The notes: generated by a model not told the origin, from the sequence alone. A stretch of DNA of 29,806 bases from JBBQDZ01 sp038237515 (GCA_038237515.1 JBBRYP010000057.1:1-29806); one strand, 5' to 3'; counted from the first letter of the stretch, positions 16,575 to 25,633 are shown. Translations and numbers: made by a program.

Positions 16575-16707
16575 TATCCGTGCATACGTTGACGGGGCGC
16601 GCCCGATTTTCCGTTGGCGATTTTCGCGGGTCGAGTCGATGTCATAGACCAACGAGATGACTTACGGACTCCTTCTCACCCATGAATGGATGGGCATCGA
16701 GGCTCCG

Positions 16708-17312
16708 TCAGCGACCGAGTCCGTCGACGATGCGGCCTTGCTGTCTCATCGCCAGGCGAACGATCGCTACCGGATCGACAGTTCCCGAGATCCCACCGCC
16801 GAGGATGGCTGCGTACACCCGGCCGGTCCGCCAAATGAGCGAATAGATGTCGATCTTCGTGCCATCGTTAGTCAGGGTGCGAAGGTAGAGCCGAGCTTCG
16901 CTGCCGAGGGGCTTCCCCACAGAGAGCCGCTTGAAGTGGCTGTTCTCCTTGGCAGCGGCCTCGGCTGAGAGCCGAAGGGACTTGTGTGCGCCACGGGAGG
17001 TCTTGTAGACACTTGCGGCGGAAGTGACCTGGAGAAGGCCGACGATGCCACTCTTTGTGAAGTCGGTCTCGTAGCCGGTGATGCGCCCGAGCTTCGCATA
17101 GTTCTTTCGGGCAGAGTTGTCCTTGTTCGCGTCGGCGTTCGACACGTACAGCGCCTCTGGATACCGAACCTAGTCGGTAGATCCCCAAGCTGCAAGACCA
17201 TCTTCTTCGGGTCAGGCGCCGAGCCGGCCGGAGCAACAGCACCGAACACAAGCAAGCTCAATCCGGCGATGAACAGGGCGCGCATGGTCATCGCGGAAAG
17301 CGTAAGCGACAT
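16708..17312 (-). pseudogene. Frameshifted small secreted protein
   Basis: The N-terminal part, from ATG 17312 (alternatives 17291 and 17285), gives a Sec signal peptide (MRALFIAGLSLLVFGAVAPA, then GSAP) and KKMVLQLGDLPTRFGIQ. Near 17160 the frame shifts by one missing base (CAG-AG where CAG-GAG would keep frame) and continues as EALYVSNADANKDNSARKNY, KLGRITGYETDFTKSGIVGL, a region with HFKRLSVGKPLGSEARLY and the end IYSLIWRTGRVYAAILGG to the stop at 16708. Repaired length would be about 200 residues. It resembles uncharacterised actinobacterial secreted proteins with a D-L-P-x-x-F motif after the signal peptide. Base composition is less GC-rich than in the flanking operons. Confidence 0.7.
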
Positions 17313-17321
17313 GGCTCGATC

Positions 17322-17327
17322 TTTCTA
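17322..17327 (-). promoter_or_regulatory. Candidate -10 element TAGAAA before the broken secreted-protein gene
   Basis: On the minus strand TAGAAA ends 9 bases before the ATG at 17312, the same geometry as four other genes here. This supports 17312 as the original start. Confidence 0.3.
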
Positions 17328-17415
17328 TGTGGTCAATCCTGTGCGCACGGACACGCGGTAGTGGCGAAAACGGGTGTAGGGCCGTTGTTCCCGAAGACAC
17401 CGAGCGCTGTCGAGG

Positions 17416-18171
17416 CTACGCGCGGGCGAGCTGGAGCTCCGCCGCGAAGAAGCCCGTCAGCTCCTCCGCCATCGCGGTGAAGAGGGCACGGCCGACAGCG
17501 GCGTCGGCTCCGCGGAGATCTCCGAGCACGCCCGACTCGCTGACGGGCCGGATCCCCTCCGCGAAGATCCGGTCGAGCCATTCGGGCTCAGCCGCCGTGT
17601 AGCCGTCCACGCCGTCGAACGGCCGGACGAGCTCCGGGAATGCGGCCAGCATCATGCTGGTCTCGAGTCCCCCCGCGTGGATGTCGGTTTCCGGTGCATC
17701 GAGGCCTGCCTCGCCCGCCGCGACGAGCATCACCTCGATGAAGCGCCGGAGATCCGCGTAGCCGGCCAGCTGCGCGTGCCCCGTCCAGGCCTCCACCACC
17801 TCGCGCACGAAGCCGAAGTTTCCACCGTGCCAGCTGAAGAGCGCGATCTTCCGGATGCCCATCCGCTCGAGTCCCTCCAGGTATGCGCCGACGAGGCCGT
17901 GGTAGGAGCTCGGCGGCAAGGTGACGGTGCCCGGGAACGCGACGTGGTGCGTCGAGAGGCCGCCATGTACGACCGGCGCGACGACGACGGGCCCCGCCAG
18001 CCGGTCCGCCACGTCGCGCGCGACTTGCTCTGCGAGCAGCGAGTCGGTTGCCAGCGGCAGGTGCGGACCGTGCTGCTCGAGCGAGGCGAGGGCGACGAGT
18101 CCGGTCGCGCCCTCGGCTCCGAGCCGCTCCGCCTCCGGCCACGTCAACGTCTCGAGCGCGACGAAGGTCAT
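17416..18171 (-). CDS. Creatininase-family amidohydrolase
   Basis: 251 residues, ATG at 18171 overlapping the upstream DUF917 stop by 4 bases. Metal and catalytic motifs of the family are all present: LEQHGPHLPLATD (Glu32, His34, His37, Asp43), FSWHGGNFG (His115) and IHAGGLETSMML (His165, Glu170). The family opens or cleaves C-N bonds in small cyclic or linear amides with two divalent metals: creatininase, formamide hydrolases, MftE-type peptidases. It is the last gene of the five-gene hydantoinase operon, which argues for a small amide in the same pathway rather than mycofactocin (no mftA, mftB or mftC seen). The longer open frame upstream of 18171 is a shadow of the DUF917 gene. Confidence 0.88.
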   Translation of the reverse strand: MTFVALETLTWPEAERLGAEGATGLVALASLEQHGPHLPLATDSLLAEQVARDVADRLAGPVVVAPVVHGGLSTHHVAFPGTVTLPPSSYHGLVGAYLEGLERMGIRKIALFSWHGGNFGFVREVVEAWTGHAQLAGYADLRRFIEVMLVAAGEAGLDAPETDIHAGGLETSMMLAAFPELVRPFDGVDGYTAAEPEWLDRIFAEGIRPVSESGVLGDLRGADAAVGRALFTAMAEELTGFFAAELQLARA

Positions 18172-19253
18172 GCGGGGAAGCGCTCCTCGACCGGCACGAA
18201 GTCGATGTCGTAGCCGAAGTAGCGCGGGCCTACGATCCTCAGGCCTTCCTCGGTCCTCCAGGCGGGCACGCAGGGCGCGCCGACCACGATCACGCGGAAG
18301 CCGTAGCGGAGCTCCTCGGTCGTGATCGGCCCCCCGTTCTCGGCGTCCATGACGACGATCAGGTCCGGGACGGAGCAGACGACCTCGCCGTCCCGGATCG
18401 CGACGAGGTGCTCGTTCTGCGTCTGCAGGACGAGCGTCGAGCCGGCGTCGGCGCCGGTGCCCTGGATCCGGGCTTCGGCTTTCGCCCAGCCGGCCTCCGT
18501 CCGCCGCGCGATGTCGACGATCTTTCCTCCGAACAGCCGGCGCCCGCCGAGCCGCTCGACGACAGCGCCGATCGGGTCGCCGTGAGCCGCTCGGGTCTCG
18601 CGGACGAGGCGGCCGAGCTCCTCCGCCAGGCCGATCGTCCCGGGAACGAAGGCGCCGGCCTTCAGCTGCTGCCCGGTCAGCGGGTAGAGCGCGATCATCG
18701 AGGTGGCGCCGAAGTCGACCGTCAGCGTCCGCGCGAGTCGCTCCGTCCACGAGTTGTCGATCGTGTCGATGATCGCGGTGTTCCCCTTCTCGTCGGCCAG
18801 AGCCATCGGCGTCGCCGAGATGCCGTGCATGGTCGCGACGATCATCTGGATCTCCGGGAACGCGCGACCCATCCCGTCGGCGTCCACGATCGGGATCCCG
18901 AGCTGCGCTGCGACGACGAACGGCGTCGTCGAGTTCAGCCCGCCCGCCTCGATCGAGGTCGTGTGCGTCGGCTCGCGCCCGACGTAAGCACCCAGCGCCT
19001 CGAAGGCGCGGATCACCTCCGTCCCGCGCGGCAGCTTCTCGACCATCACGGTCGGTGCGCCCATCATCGCCGAGGGCAGGACGAAGGCGTCGTCCGGCAC
19101 CTCCTCGACCGAGACCATCTGCACCGGGCCGTAGCGGCGCACCGCCTCCAGCGCGAGCAGCTTCCCGATGTAGGGGTCTCCGCCTCCGCCCGTGCCGAGA
19201 ATCGCCGCGCCGACCGCGACGTCCTCGAGCTCCGATTCATCCACCAGCCGCAA
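18168..19253 (-). CDS. DUF917 family protein (HyuA-associated)
   Basis: 361 residues. TTG start at 19253 is supported by GGGAGG about 7 bases upstream; GTG at 19244 is an alternative. Conserved features of DUF917: AAILGTGGGGDPYIGKLLAL, VEEVPDDAFVLPSAMMGAP, a Gly/Asn-rich centre (SIEAGGLNSTTPFVVAAQLG, then IPIVDADGMGRAFPE), FGGKIVDIARRTEAGW, and the C-terminal GPRYFGYDIDFVPVEERFP. DUF917 proteins are usually encoded next to hydantoinase/oxoprolinase-like ATPases; their reaction is not established as far as I know. It overlaps the end of the second HyuA gene by 17 bases and the creatininase start by 4, so all three are coupled. Confidence 0.88.
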   Translation of the reverse strand: MRLVDESELEDVAVGAAILGTGGGGDPYIGKLLALEAVRRYGPVQMVSVEEVPDDAFVLPSAMMGAPTVMVEKLPRGTEVIRAFEALGAYVGREPTHTTSIEAGGLNSTTPFVVAAQLGIPIVDADGMGRAFPEIQMIVATMHGISATPMALADEKGNTAIIDTIDNSWTERLARTLTVDFGATSMIALYPLTGQQLKAGAFVPGTIGLAEELGRLVRETRAAHGDPIGAVVERLGGRRLFGGKIVDIARRTEAGWAKAEARIQGTGADAGSTLVLQTQNEHLVAIRDGEVVCSVPDLIVVMDAENGGPITTEELRYGFRVIVVGAPCVPAWRTEEGLRIVGPRYFGYDIDFVPVEERFPA

Positions 19254-20787
19254 CGCCGAGCCTCCCGAGGTCGAGCTCGCCGACCGCCTTCACCCGGATC
19301 CGGGTCGCGTTCCCCGGCAGGTAGGCGATGGGGACGTCCTCGATGTCCACGACGCGCACGGAGTGGCGCTCGGCACCGGCCGCGACCGCCTTCTCGACAG
19401 CCTCCGCCGTCGCTTCCTCGACCGCCGCCGCCCGCGTCGTACCCTCGAGCGCGACGACCTTGTCGACCTCGCCGCCGGCCTGCGCGATCGCGGCGCCGAT
19501 CGCGTTGGCGACCGCGAAGTGCGCGGGCTTGACGAGCTGGCTCGTGCCCGCCAACGAGTCGCCCAGCAGGATCGAGCCTCCGCCGACGACGACCACCGGA
19601 AGCGGCTCGGCGCTCGTCTTCATCCGATCGACCGTCTCGGCGATCCGGGCCTCGATTCGGGCCAGAGCGGGCTGCGGGTCGAGCCCCGCGACGCGTGATG
19701 GATCGCCCACCACCGCGAGCCCGGCAGCGACCGCCAGGTCGGTCGCCGTCAGCGTGTCGCCGCCGAAGACGAGCGCACGCTCGGTGAGCTCGTAGCCGAC
19801 GCTCTGCGGGCCGACCGTGCTGCCGTTTACGCGCGAGCCGCCGCCGATCCCAAGCGAGAGCACGTCGGGCATCCGGAAGTTGGTCCGGACGCCGCCGATC
19901 TCCACCGCGACCGAAGCCTCCCGCGGGAAGCCGTGCTGGAGGATCCCGACGTCGGAGGTCGTGCCGCCGATGTCGACGACGGCGCAGTCGGCGAGGCCGG
20001 AGAGGAACGCGGCGCCGCGCATGGAGTTCGTCGGCCCCGAAGCGAAGGTCGCAACCGGGTAGCGCTCGGCGTAGTCGACCGTCATCAACGTCCCGTCGTT
20101 CTGGCTCAGGTAGACCGGCGCCTCGATCCGAAGCTCGGCCAACGCGGCGTCGAAGGCGGCGACGATGCGCGCCGCGAGGTCGCGGAGGCAGGCATTCATG
20201 ATCGTCGCGTTCTCACGCTCGAGCAGGCCGATCCGCCCGATCTCGTGGGAGAGCGAGATTGCCGCATCCGGCAGCTCCTCCGCGATCACGGCCGCCGCCT
20301 CCTGCTCCGCCTCCGCGTTCACGGGCGAGAACACGGACGAGATCGCGACGGTGGAGACACCTTTCGAACCGAAGTCCGCCGCCGCCCGGCGCAGCTCTTC
20401 GCGATCGAGCGGCGCGATCGGCCGGCCGTCGAACTCGTGGCCGCCGTGGCAGAGGTGGACATGCCCGCCGAGGGCGCCCCGCAGCTCCGGCGGCCAGCCG
20501 ACCATCGGCGGCAGCGCCTCCGTCGCCGGCAGCGCGAGCCGGATGACGCCGGTCGGCGCCAGCCGCCGCGCCTCGACGACGGCGTTCGTGAAGTGCGTCG
20601 TCCCGATCATGACCGCCTGCACCCGCGAGACGGCGACGCCGGAGGCCTCGACGAGCGCACGGAGCGCCGACACGATCCCGCCGGTCACGTCGGCGGTCGT
20701 CGGGGTCTTCGCCTCGGCCTGCACGCTGCGGCCGTCGACGAGGACGGCGTCCGTGTTCGTCCCGCCGACGTCGACGCCGATCCGCAC
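19237..20787 (-). CDS. Second hydantoinase/oxoprolinase-like ATPase subunit (short HyuA)
   Basis: 516 residues, GTG start at 20787 giving MRIGVDVGGTNTDAVLVDGR. ASKHA-type ATP-binding segments: VDVGGTNTDAV, MIGTTHFTNAVVE, FASGPTNSMRGAAFLSGL, AVVDIGGTTSDVGIL and VVVVGGGSILLGD. It is about 160 residues shorter than the full HyuA upstream, lacking the C-terminal hydantoinase A domain, which is typical of HyuA relatives that pair with DUF917 rather than HyuB. It probably phosphorylates an amide oxygen with ATP to activate ring opening; the substrate is unknown. The gene starts 2 bases after the HyuB stop. Confidence 0.85.
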   Translation of the reverse strand: MRIGVDVGGTNTDAVLVDGRSVQAEAKTPTTADVTGGIVSALRALVEASGVAVSRVQAVMIGTTHFTNAVVEARRLAPTGVIRLALPATEALPPMVGWPPELRGALGGHVHLCHGGHEFDGRPIAPLDREELRRAAADFGSKGVSTVAISSVFSPVNAEAEQEAAAVIAEELPDAAISLSHEIGRIGLLERENATIMNACLRDLAARIVAAFDAALAELRIEAPVYLSQNDGTLMTVDYAERYPVATFASGPTNSMRGAAFLSGLADCAVVDIGGTTSDVGILQHGFPREASVAVEIGGVRTNFRMPDVLSLGIGGGSRVNGSTVGPQSVGYELTERALVFGGDTLTATDLAVAAGLAVVGDPSRVAGLDPQPALARIEARIAETVDRMKTSAEPLPVVVVGGGSILLGDSLAGTSQLVKPAHFAVANAIGAAIAQAGGEVDKVVALEGTTRAAAVEEATAEAVEKAVAAGAERHSVRVVDIEDVPIAYLPGNATRIRVKAVGELDLGRLGVAAGG

Positions 20788-20789
20788 GC

Positions 20790-22508
20790 CTACTCCTCGA
20801 AGCCGTAGAGCTCGCGTCCCCGCTCGGGCGAGAGGACGCCGTCCGCGATGTCCTCGCGGATCCCGGCTGGGTCGCGCTCCGCGGGAGATCCGTAGCCGCC
20901 GCCCGAAGGGGCGACCAGCAGGAGCCGGTCGCCGGCCCCTGCGGCACGGTACGGGAACTTCGACGGCGCCTCGACGTGGTTCTCGCCGCGGTGGTTGATG
21001 GCGACGCGCCCGGGCGTTCCGTCGCCGCCGCCGAAGAGCCCGGGCGGGGGAAAGACCGATCCGTCGCCTTCCAGCGACATTCCCCCGGGCGCGAGGAACT
21101 CGATCTCGCGGACCGTGCCGAGTCCGCCGCGCCAGCGTCCCGCCCCTGCGTTGTCGACGTTCAACTCGTAGCGCGTGACGCGCAGCGGGTAGTGCGACTC
21201 GATGTCCTCGATCGGGTTGTTGCGAGTGTTCGCGTAGAGCGTGTCGACGGCGTCGAGCCCGTCCTTGCCGTAGCGCCCGCCGTAGCTCCCCTCCTGGATG
21301 TCCATGTACACCCAGTGCTGGCCGCCTTCGCCGAGTCCCGAATACGCGACGACCTTCAGGTTGCCGACGCCGGCGCTGACGTTGTGCGGCACGAGCGGCG
21401 CGAGCGCGCGCATGACCGTGTCCGCGACGATGTTGCCCGGGCAGAAGCGGGCGATCACGGGCGCCGGATAGCGGGGGTTCGCCAGGCAGCCCTCGGGAGC
21501 CGTGATCGTGATCGGCCGGAAGAGCCCCGAGTTCGCCGGGATGTCGCCGTGGAGGTCGCTGTCGAGCAGGATCGAGCGGATCGTCAGGTAGACGGCGATG
21601 TCGACGGTTCCCTCGAAGGGCATGTTCAGCGGCAGGTCGATCTGAGGTGACGTGCCTGTCAGGTCGACGTGGATTCGCGAGCCTTCGACGGTGACCTTGA
21701 CCCGGACGCGGAGGTCGCGGTTCGCCGGGTTCGGGTGATCCTGGAAGCCGTCGATGAAGCCCTCGGCTTCATAGCTTCCGTCCGGGAGTCTCTCGATCTC
21801 GCGCCGCAGGAGCCGCTCCGAGTAGTCCATCAGGTCCTCGCTCGCGCCCTGGATGGTGGCGATGCCGTAGCGCGCGATCAGTTCCTCGAAACGTTCCGCG
21901 CCGATGCGGCAGGCGGCGACCTGCGCCTCCATGTCTCCGACGACGAGCGCCGAGGCGCGCACGTTGTCGCGGATGAAGCGCCAGATCCACTCGTTGCGAC
22001 GGCCCTCCTCCTCGATCTTGATCGCGTTGAACTGAAGCCCTTCCGCGTAGGCGTCGCCCGCGTCCACGATCCCGCACGAGCCCGGCGTCAGCGCACCGAG
22101 GTCGAGGTGGTGTGCGGTCGTCGCCGAGAACGCCACGAGCTCGCCGCGGTGGAAGACCGGGAGCACGAAGGCCACGTCGGGTCCATGCGAGGCGCCGTAG
22201 TACGCGTGGTTGTGGATGACGACGTCGCCGGGCTTCCACTCCTCGCCGAGCTCGCCGAAGCGGCGGTTGATGCCCCGGATGTACCCCGGGATCGGGCCGG
22301 ACTGGAGGGGCGTCGACTGAGACGACTCGGCGAGCTGGCGCGCCTGGCCGTCGCAGATCACGCAGCCGAAGTCTTCGGACTCGCGGATGATCGACGAGTA
22401 CGACATGCGGGCCAGCTTGTGGCCCATCTCGATCGCGATCGACTCGAGCGCGCCCGCGATCACCGAGGCCGTGACCGGATCGACGCGGGTGCTGCTCGGA
22501 GCGCTCAT
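20790..22508 (-). CDS. hyuB: ATP-dependent hydantoinase/oxoprolinase subunit HyuB
   Basis: 572 residues, the usual HyuB length. Conserved blocks: DPVTASVIAGALESIAIEMG, ARMSYSSIIRESEDFGCVIC, HNHAYYGASHGPDVAFVLPV, the metal-type motif SATTAHHLDLGALTPGS, RDLRVRVKVT region, VAPSGGGYGSPAERDP near the C-terminus. With HyuA it forms the ATP-dependent enzyme that opens five-membered cyclic amides (N-methylhydantoin, hydantoin, 5-oxoproline). The ATG at 22508 overlaps the HyuA stop by 4 bases. A typical C-terminal tail (GYGSPAERDPAGIREDIADG) is intact, unlike the relic at 24587-25633. Confidence 0.9.
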   Translation of the reverse strand: MSAPSSTRVDPVTASVIAGALESIAIEMGHKLARMSYSSIIRESEDFGCVICDGQARQLAESSQSTPLQSGPIPGYIRGINRRFGELGEEWKPGDVVIHNHAYYGASHGPDVAFVLPVFHRGELVAFSATTAHHLDLGALTPGSCGIVDAGDAYAEGLQFNAIKIEEEGRRNEWIWRFIRDNVRASALVVGDMEAQVAACRIGAERFEELIARYGIATIQGASEDLMDYSERLLRREIERLPDGSYEAEGFIDGFQDHPNPANRDLRVRVKVTVEGSRIHVDLTGTSPQIDLPLNMPFEGTVDIAVYLTIRSILLDSDLHGDIPANSGLFRPITITAPEGCLANPRYPAPVIARFCPGNIVADTVMRALAPLVPHNVSAGVGNLKVVAYSGLGEGGQHWVYMDIQEGSYGGRYGKDGLDAVDTLYANTRNNPIEDIESHYPLRVTRYELNVDNAGAGRWRGGLGTVREIEFLAPGGMSLEGDGSVFPPPGLFGGGDGTPGRVAINHRGENHVEAPSKFPYRAAGAGDRLLLVAPSGGGYGSPAERDPAGIREDIADGVLSPERGRELYGFEE

Positions 22509-24547
22509 CTGCTGAGGATAAGGCTGCCGGAGGCGTCGGCGCGGGCTGTCCAGCCCGGCGGGACGATGGTGGTGGAGTCGCGCTGAAAGACGACCGCCGC
22601 GCCCTCGACCGTCGCGCCGACCGCGAGCAGCGACCGCTCCCAGAAGCGGGTCGGATGGGACGTGAGGCTGCCGTTGCGCCGAAAGACGCTCTGGCCCTCG
22701 CCCAGCAGCGGCTCGCCTCCGTTTCCGGATGCGGGCAGCTCGACGCGTGGACGCTTGCCGAATGCGGTCACGCGCAGGTTGACGACCTCGATCGGGTCGC
22801 GGAAGGCGTGGCCGTACTCCTGCTCGTGCAGCCGGTGGAACCCCTCGAGGACGTCCTGGCCGAATCGCTCGTCCGGCAATGGGACACGCAGCTCGTACCC
22901 CTGTCCGGCATAGCGGCAGTCGAGGCCCGCGGCGACCTCGATCTCCCCGTCGGCGACGCCGTCCTCTCGAAGCCGCGCGCGCAGCTCGTCGACTGCAGCG
23001 CCGATCTCCCGGTCGATTCGCTCGACGTCGATCGCGCCCTCGGTCATGAAGACGGTGCGCATCTGGTCGTACTTGAGGTCGCTCGTGAGCAGTCCCATCG
23101 CGGAGGTGATTCCGGGGTAGGGCGGGACGATCACCTCCGGTATCCCGAGCGACTCCGCGACCTCGGCGGCCTGCATCGGGCCGGCGCCGCCGAAGGCGAC
23201 GAGTGCGAAGTCGCGGGGATCGTGGCCCTTCTGGACGGTGCGGGAGCGGATCGCACCCGACATGTTCGCGTTCGCGATCGTGACGATCCCCTCCGCGGTC
23301 TCGAGCAGGCCCAGGCCGAGCGCGTCCGCCAGGCGCTGCACCGCCGCCGTTGCGAGCTCACGGTCGAGCTTCATCTCGCCGCCGAGGAAGCGGTCCGGGT
23401 CGATCCGGCCGAGCACGACGTTTGCGTCCGTCAGCGTCGGCTCCTCCCCGCCATGGCCGTAGGCAGCCGGGCCGGGGGAGGCGCCGGCGCTGCGCGGGCC
23501 GACCCGGAAGGCGCCACCCTCGTCCACGTAGGAGATGGAGCCCCCTCCGGCGCCGATCGTGTGGATGTCGATCATCGGCACGAGCAGCGGGTAGCCCGCC
23601 ACCTCCGTGTCCCGCGCGGACGCCTCGGCGATCCCCGACTCCGTGACGATGCCGATGTCGGCCGAGGTGCCGCCGACGTCGAACGTGATCAGGCGCTTGC
23701 GCCCGCTCGTCTCGCCCGCCCAGGACCCCCCAAGGACGCCTGCGGCCGGGCCGGAGAGCAGGAGCGTCACCGGCTTGCGCGCCGCCGTCTCTGACGAGGC
23801 GACGCCGCCGTTCGACATCATCACGTGCAGCTTTCCGGGAACACCCTCGGTTGCGAGAGCGCCCGCCAGGCGGTCGAGGTAGCGGCCCGTCGCCGGCCCG
23901 ACGAAGGCGTTCATGATCGCGGTCGTGAAGCGCTCGAACTCGCGGAACTGCGGGAAGATGTCGGAGCTCGAGGTGATGAACGCGCCGGGGATCTCCTCAG
24001 AGAGGATCTCGGCGGCACGACGCTCGTGCTCGGGGTTGAGGTAGGAGAAGAGGAAGCAGACGGCGACCGACTCGACTCCCGCCCGCTTGAGCGCGCGGGC
24101 GGCCGCGCGAACCTCGTCGGCGTTCAGCGGCTCCAGCACCTCGCCGGCCGGCGGCGCGATCCGTTCCGTGACGACATGGCGGTTGCGCCGCTTGACGAAC
24201 GGGCGCGCCTGCCACGGGATATCCTGCATGATCGAGTAGTGCTGGGGTCGCTGGTGGCGGCCGATGTGGACGATGTCGCGGAATCCCCTCGTCGTCAGCA
24301 TTCCGGCCTCGGCCCCGCGGTGCTCGAGGACGGCGTTCGTCGCGACCGTCGTCCCGTGGAACACCCCGTCGAGCGAGGCCGGCGTAATGCCGGCGTTCCC
24401 GCAGAGCTCGACGAGCCCGTGGATCATGGCACGCCCCGGGTCGTCGGGAGTCGAGCGCACCTTGTGCACGTGCACCGCCCTCGTCTCCGTGTCGTAGAGC
24501 ATGAGGTCGGTGAAGGTGCCGCCGATGTCGACTCCGACTACCCTCAT
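22505..24547 (-). CDS. hyuA: ATP-dependent hydantoinase/oxoprolinase subunit HyuA
   Basis: 680 residues, full length with N-terminal, central and C-terminal hydantoinase A domains. ASKHA motifs: VVGVDIGGTFTDLMLYDTET, FHGTTVATNAVLEHRGAEAG, LLLSGPAAGVLGGSWAGE, ITFDVGGTSADIGIV and IGAGGGSISYVDEGG. Then the C-terminal region with AGLDCRYAGQGYELRVPLPD. It phosphorylates the amide carbonyl of the ring using ATP; HyuB completes hydrolysis to an N-carbamoyl or similar linear product. It is the first gene of the minus-strand operon, ATG 24547, with TAGAAT 9 bases upstream and no Shine-Dalgarno, so it may be translated from a near-leaderless mRNA. Confidence 0.92.
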   Translation of the reverse strand: MRVVGVDIGGTFTDLMLYDTETRAVHVHKVRSTPDDPGRAMIHGLVELCGNAGITPASLDGVFHGTTVATNAVLEHRGAEAGMLTTRGFRDIVHIGRHQRPQHYSIMQDIPWQARPFVKRRNRHVVTERIAPPAGEVLEPLNADEVRAAARALKRAGVESVAVCFLFSYLNPEHERRAAEILSEEIPGAFITSSSDIFPQFREFERFTTAIMNAFVGPATGRYLDRLAGALATEGVPGKLHVMMSNGGVASSETAARKPVTLLLSGPAAGVLGGSWAGETSGRKRLITFDVGGTSADIGIVTESGIAEASARDTEVAGYPLLVPMIDIHTIGAGGGSISYVDEGGAFRVGPRSAGASPGPAAYGHGGEEPTLTDANVVLGRIDPDRFLGGEMKLDRELATAAVQRLADALGLGLLETAEGIVTIANANMSGAIRSRTVQKGHDPRDFALVAFGGAGPMQAAEVAESLGIPEVIVPPYPGITSAMGLLTSDLKYDQMRTVFMTEGAIDVERIDREIGAAVDELRARLREDGVADGEIEVAAGLDCRYAGQGYELRVPLPDERFGQDVLEGFHRLHEQEYGHAFRDPIEVVNLRVTAFGKRPRVELPASGNGGEPLLGEGQSVFRRNGSLTSHPTRFWERSLLAVGATVEGAAVVFQRDSTTIVPPGWTARADASGSLILSR

Positions 24548-24556
24548 CGCGGCGCG

Positions 24557-24562
24557 ATTCTA
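24557..24562 (-). promoter_or_regulatory. Candidate -10 element TAGAAT of the hydantoinase operon
   Basis: On the minus strand TAGAAT ends 9 bases before the ATG at 24547. No good -35 box lies 16-18 bases upstream. The region is shared with the 5' end of the divergent hyuA relic. Confidence 0.4.
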
Positions 24563-24586
24563 TGTAGGAGGCGATAGCGGCCGGCC

Positions 24587-25633
24587 ATGGGCCGCTACCG
24601 GGTCTCGATGGACATCGGCGGCACGTTCACCGATGTCGTCGCCTTCGACGAGGAAGCCGGAACCTACGCCGCCGGCAAGACCACGCCCACGACCTGACCG
24701 ACGGCGTCTTCGCGGCGCTCGCGCAGGTCGTCGGCGACGTGCCGGAGATCGGGTTCTTCGTGCACGGTACGACGGTCGGGTTGAACGCATTCCTGCAGCG
24801 GCGGGGGGAGCGCGTGCTGCTGCTTGCGACCGAAGGCGTCGGCGACATCCACCAGATCGCCCGCGGCAACAGGACGAAGCTCTACGAGCTCCACTACCGG
24901 AAGCCCGTGCCGCTCGTACCGCGACGCGCCACGGTCGAGATCCCCGGGCGGCTCGACTGGCGGGGCGAAGCGCTCGCGCCGCTCGACGAGGATTCGGTAC
25001 GCGCCGCCGCTCGTCGCGCTCGGGACGAGTCCTTCGGTGCGATCGCCGTCTGCTTCCTTCTCCTACCTCATCCCGAGCACGAGCTCAAAGCCGAGAAATC
25101 CTGCGCGAGGAGCTCGGGGAGCTGCCGATCTCGCTCTCGCACCGGATCGCCGCCGAGTGGCGCGTGTACGAGCGAACCTCGACGGTCGTGCTGGACGCCT
25201 ACACCGGACCCTTGGTGCGCGCCTACCTCGCCCGGCTCGAGAGCCGGCTCGCCGAGCGAGGCCTCGAGGCGCCGCTGCACGTGATGCAGTCGAGCGGCGG
25301 CGTCGTCACAGCTCGCTCGCCCAGCGAGCGGCCGGTGCAGACGCTCCTCTCGGGCCCCGTCGGCGGCACCATGGGCCTGGTCGCGATGGCGCGGCTACTC
25401 GATCGTCCGAACCTGATCGCGTGCTGAACCCCGGCCGGACCGCTGAGCGGCGGTTGCTGAGGGCGGCGAGGATCACGCTCCGGCGCGGCGACGTCGTCCG
25501 CGGAGCGACCAGTGGAGGCGGCGGCTACGGGACGCCTGCCGAGCGCGATCCTGCCGCGGTCGAAGCAGACGTCGCGAACGGAGACGTGTCCGAGGAAGCC
25601 GCCGCCCGCGAGTACGGCGCTTCGTCCGTCTAG
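24587..25633 (+). pseudogene. hyuA'-'hyuB relic (decayed divergent hydantoinase genes)
   Basis: Starts as HyuA (MGRYRVSMDIGGTFTDVVAF) but breaks near 24690 where one C is missing in CCC(C)AC. It continues in the next frame with DLTDGVFAALAQVVGDVPEI, FFVHGTTVGLNAFLQRRGER and an intact middle, then breaks again near 25092 (another lost C) into REILREELGELPISLSHRIA and LLSGPVGGTMGLVAMARLLD. At about 25420, before the expected DxGGT motif, it jumps to a HyuB C-terminus: LNPGRTAERRLL, then TSGGGGYGTPAERDPAAVEA ending at 25633. So half of hyuA and almost all of hyuB have been deleted and the rest carries frameshifts. It is divergent from the intact hyuA operon, 39 bases away. Confidence 0.85.

Noticed and set aside
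16593..16612. GGGCGCGCCC followed by GATTTT as a bidirectional terminator between convergent genes
   Set aside because: The palindrome leaves no loop and the T-run is only four bases.
17416..18171. Mycofactocin peptidase MftE
   Set aside because: The creatininase fold fits, but no mftA, mftB, mftC or mftD lies nearby and the gene is embedded in a hydantoinase operon.
18172..18750. N-terminal extension of the creatininase-family protein
   Set aside because: It is the antisense-type shadow of the DUF917 gene in another frame; the ATG at 18171 begins the family fold.
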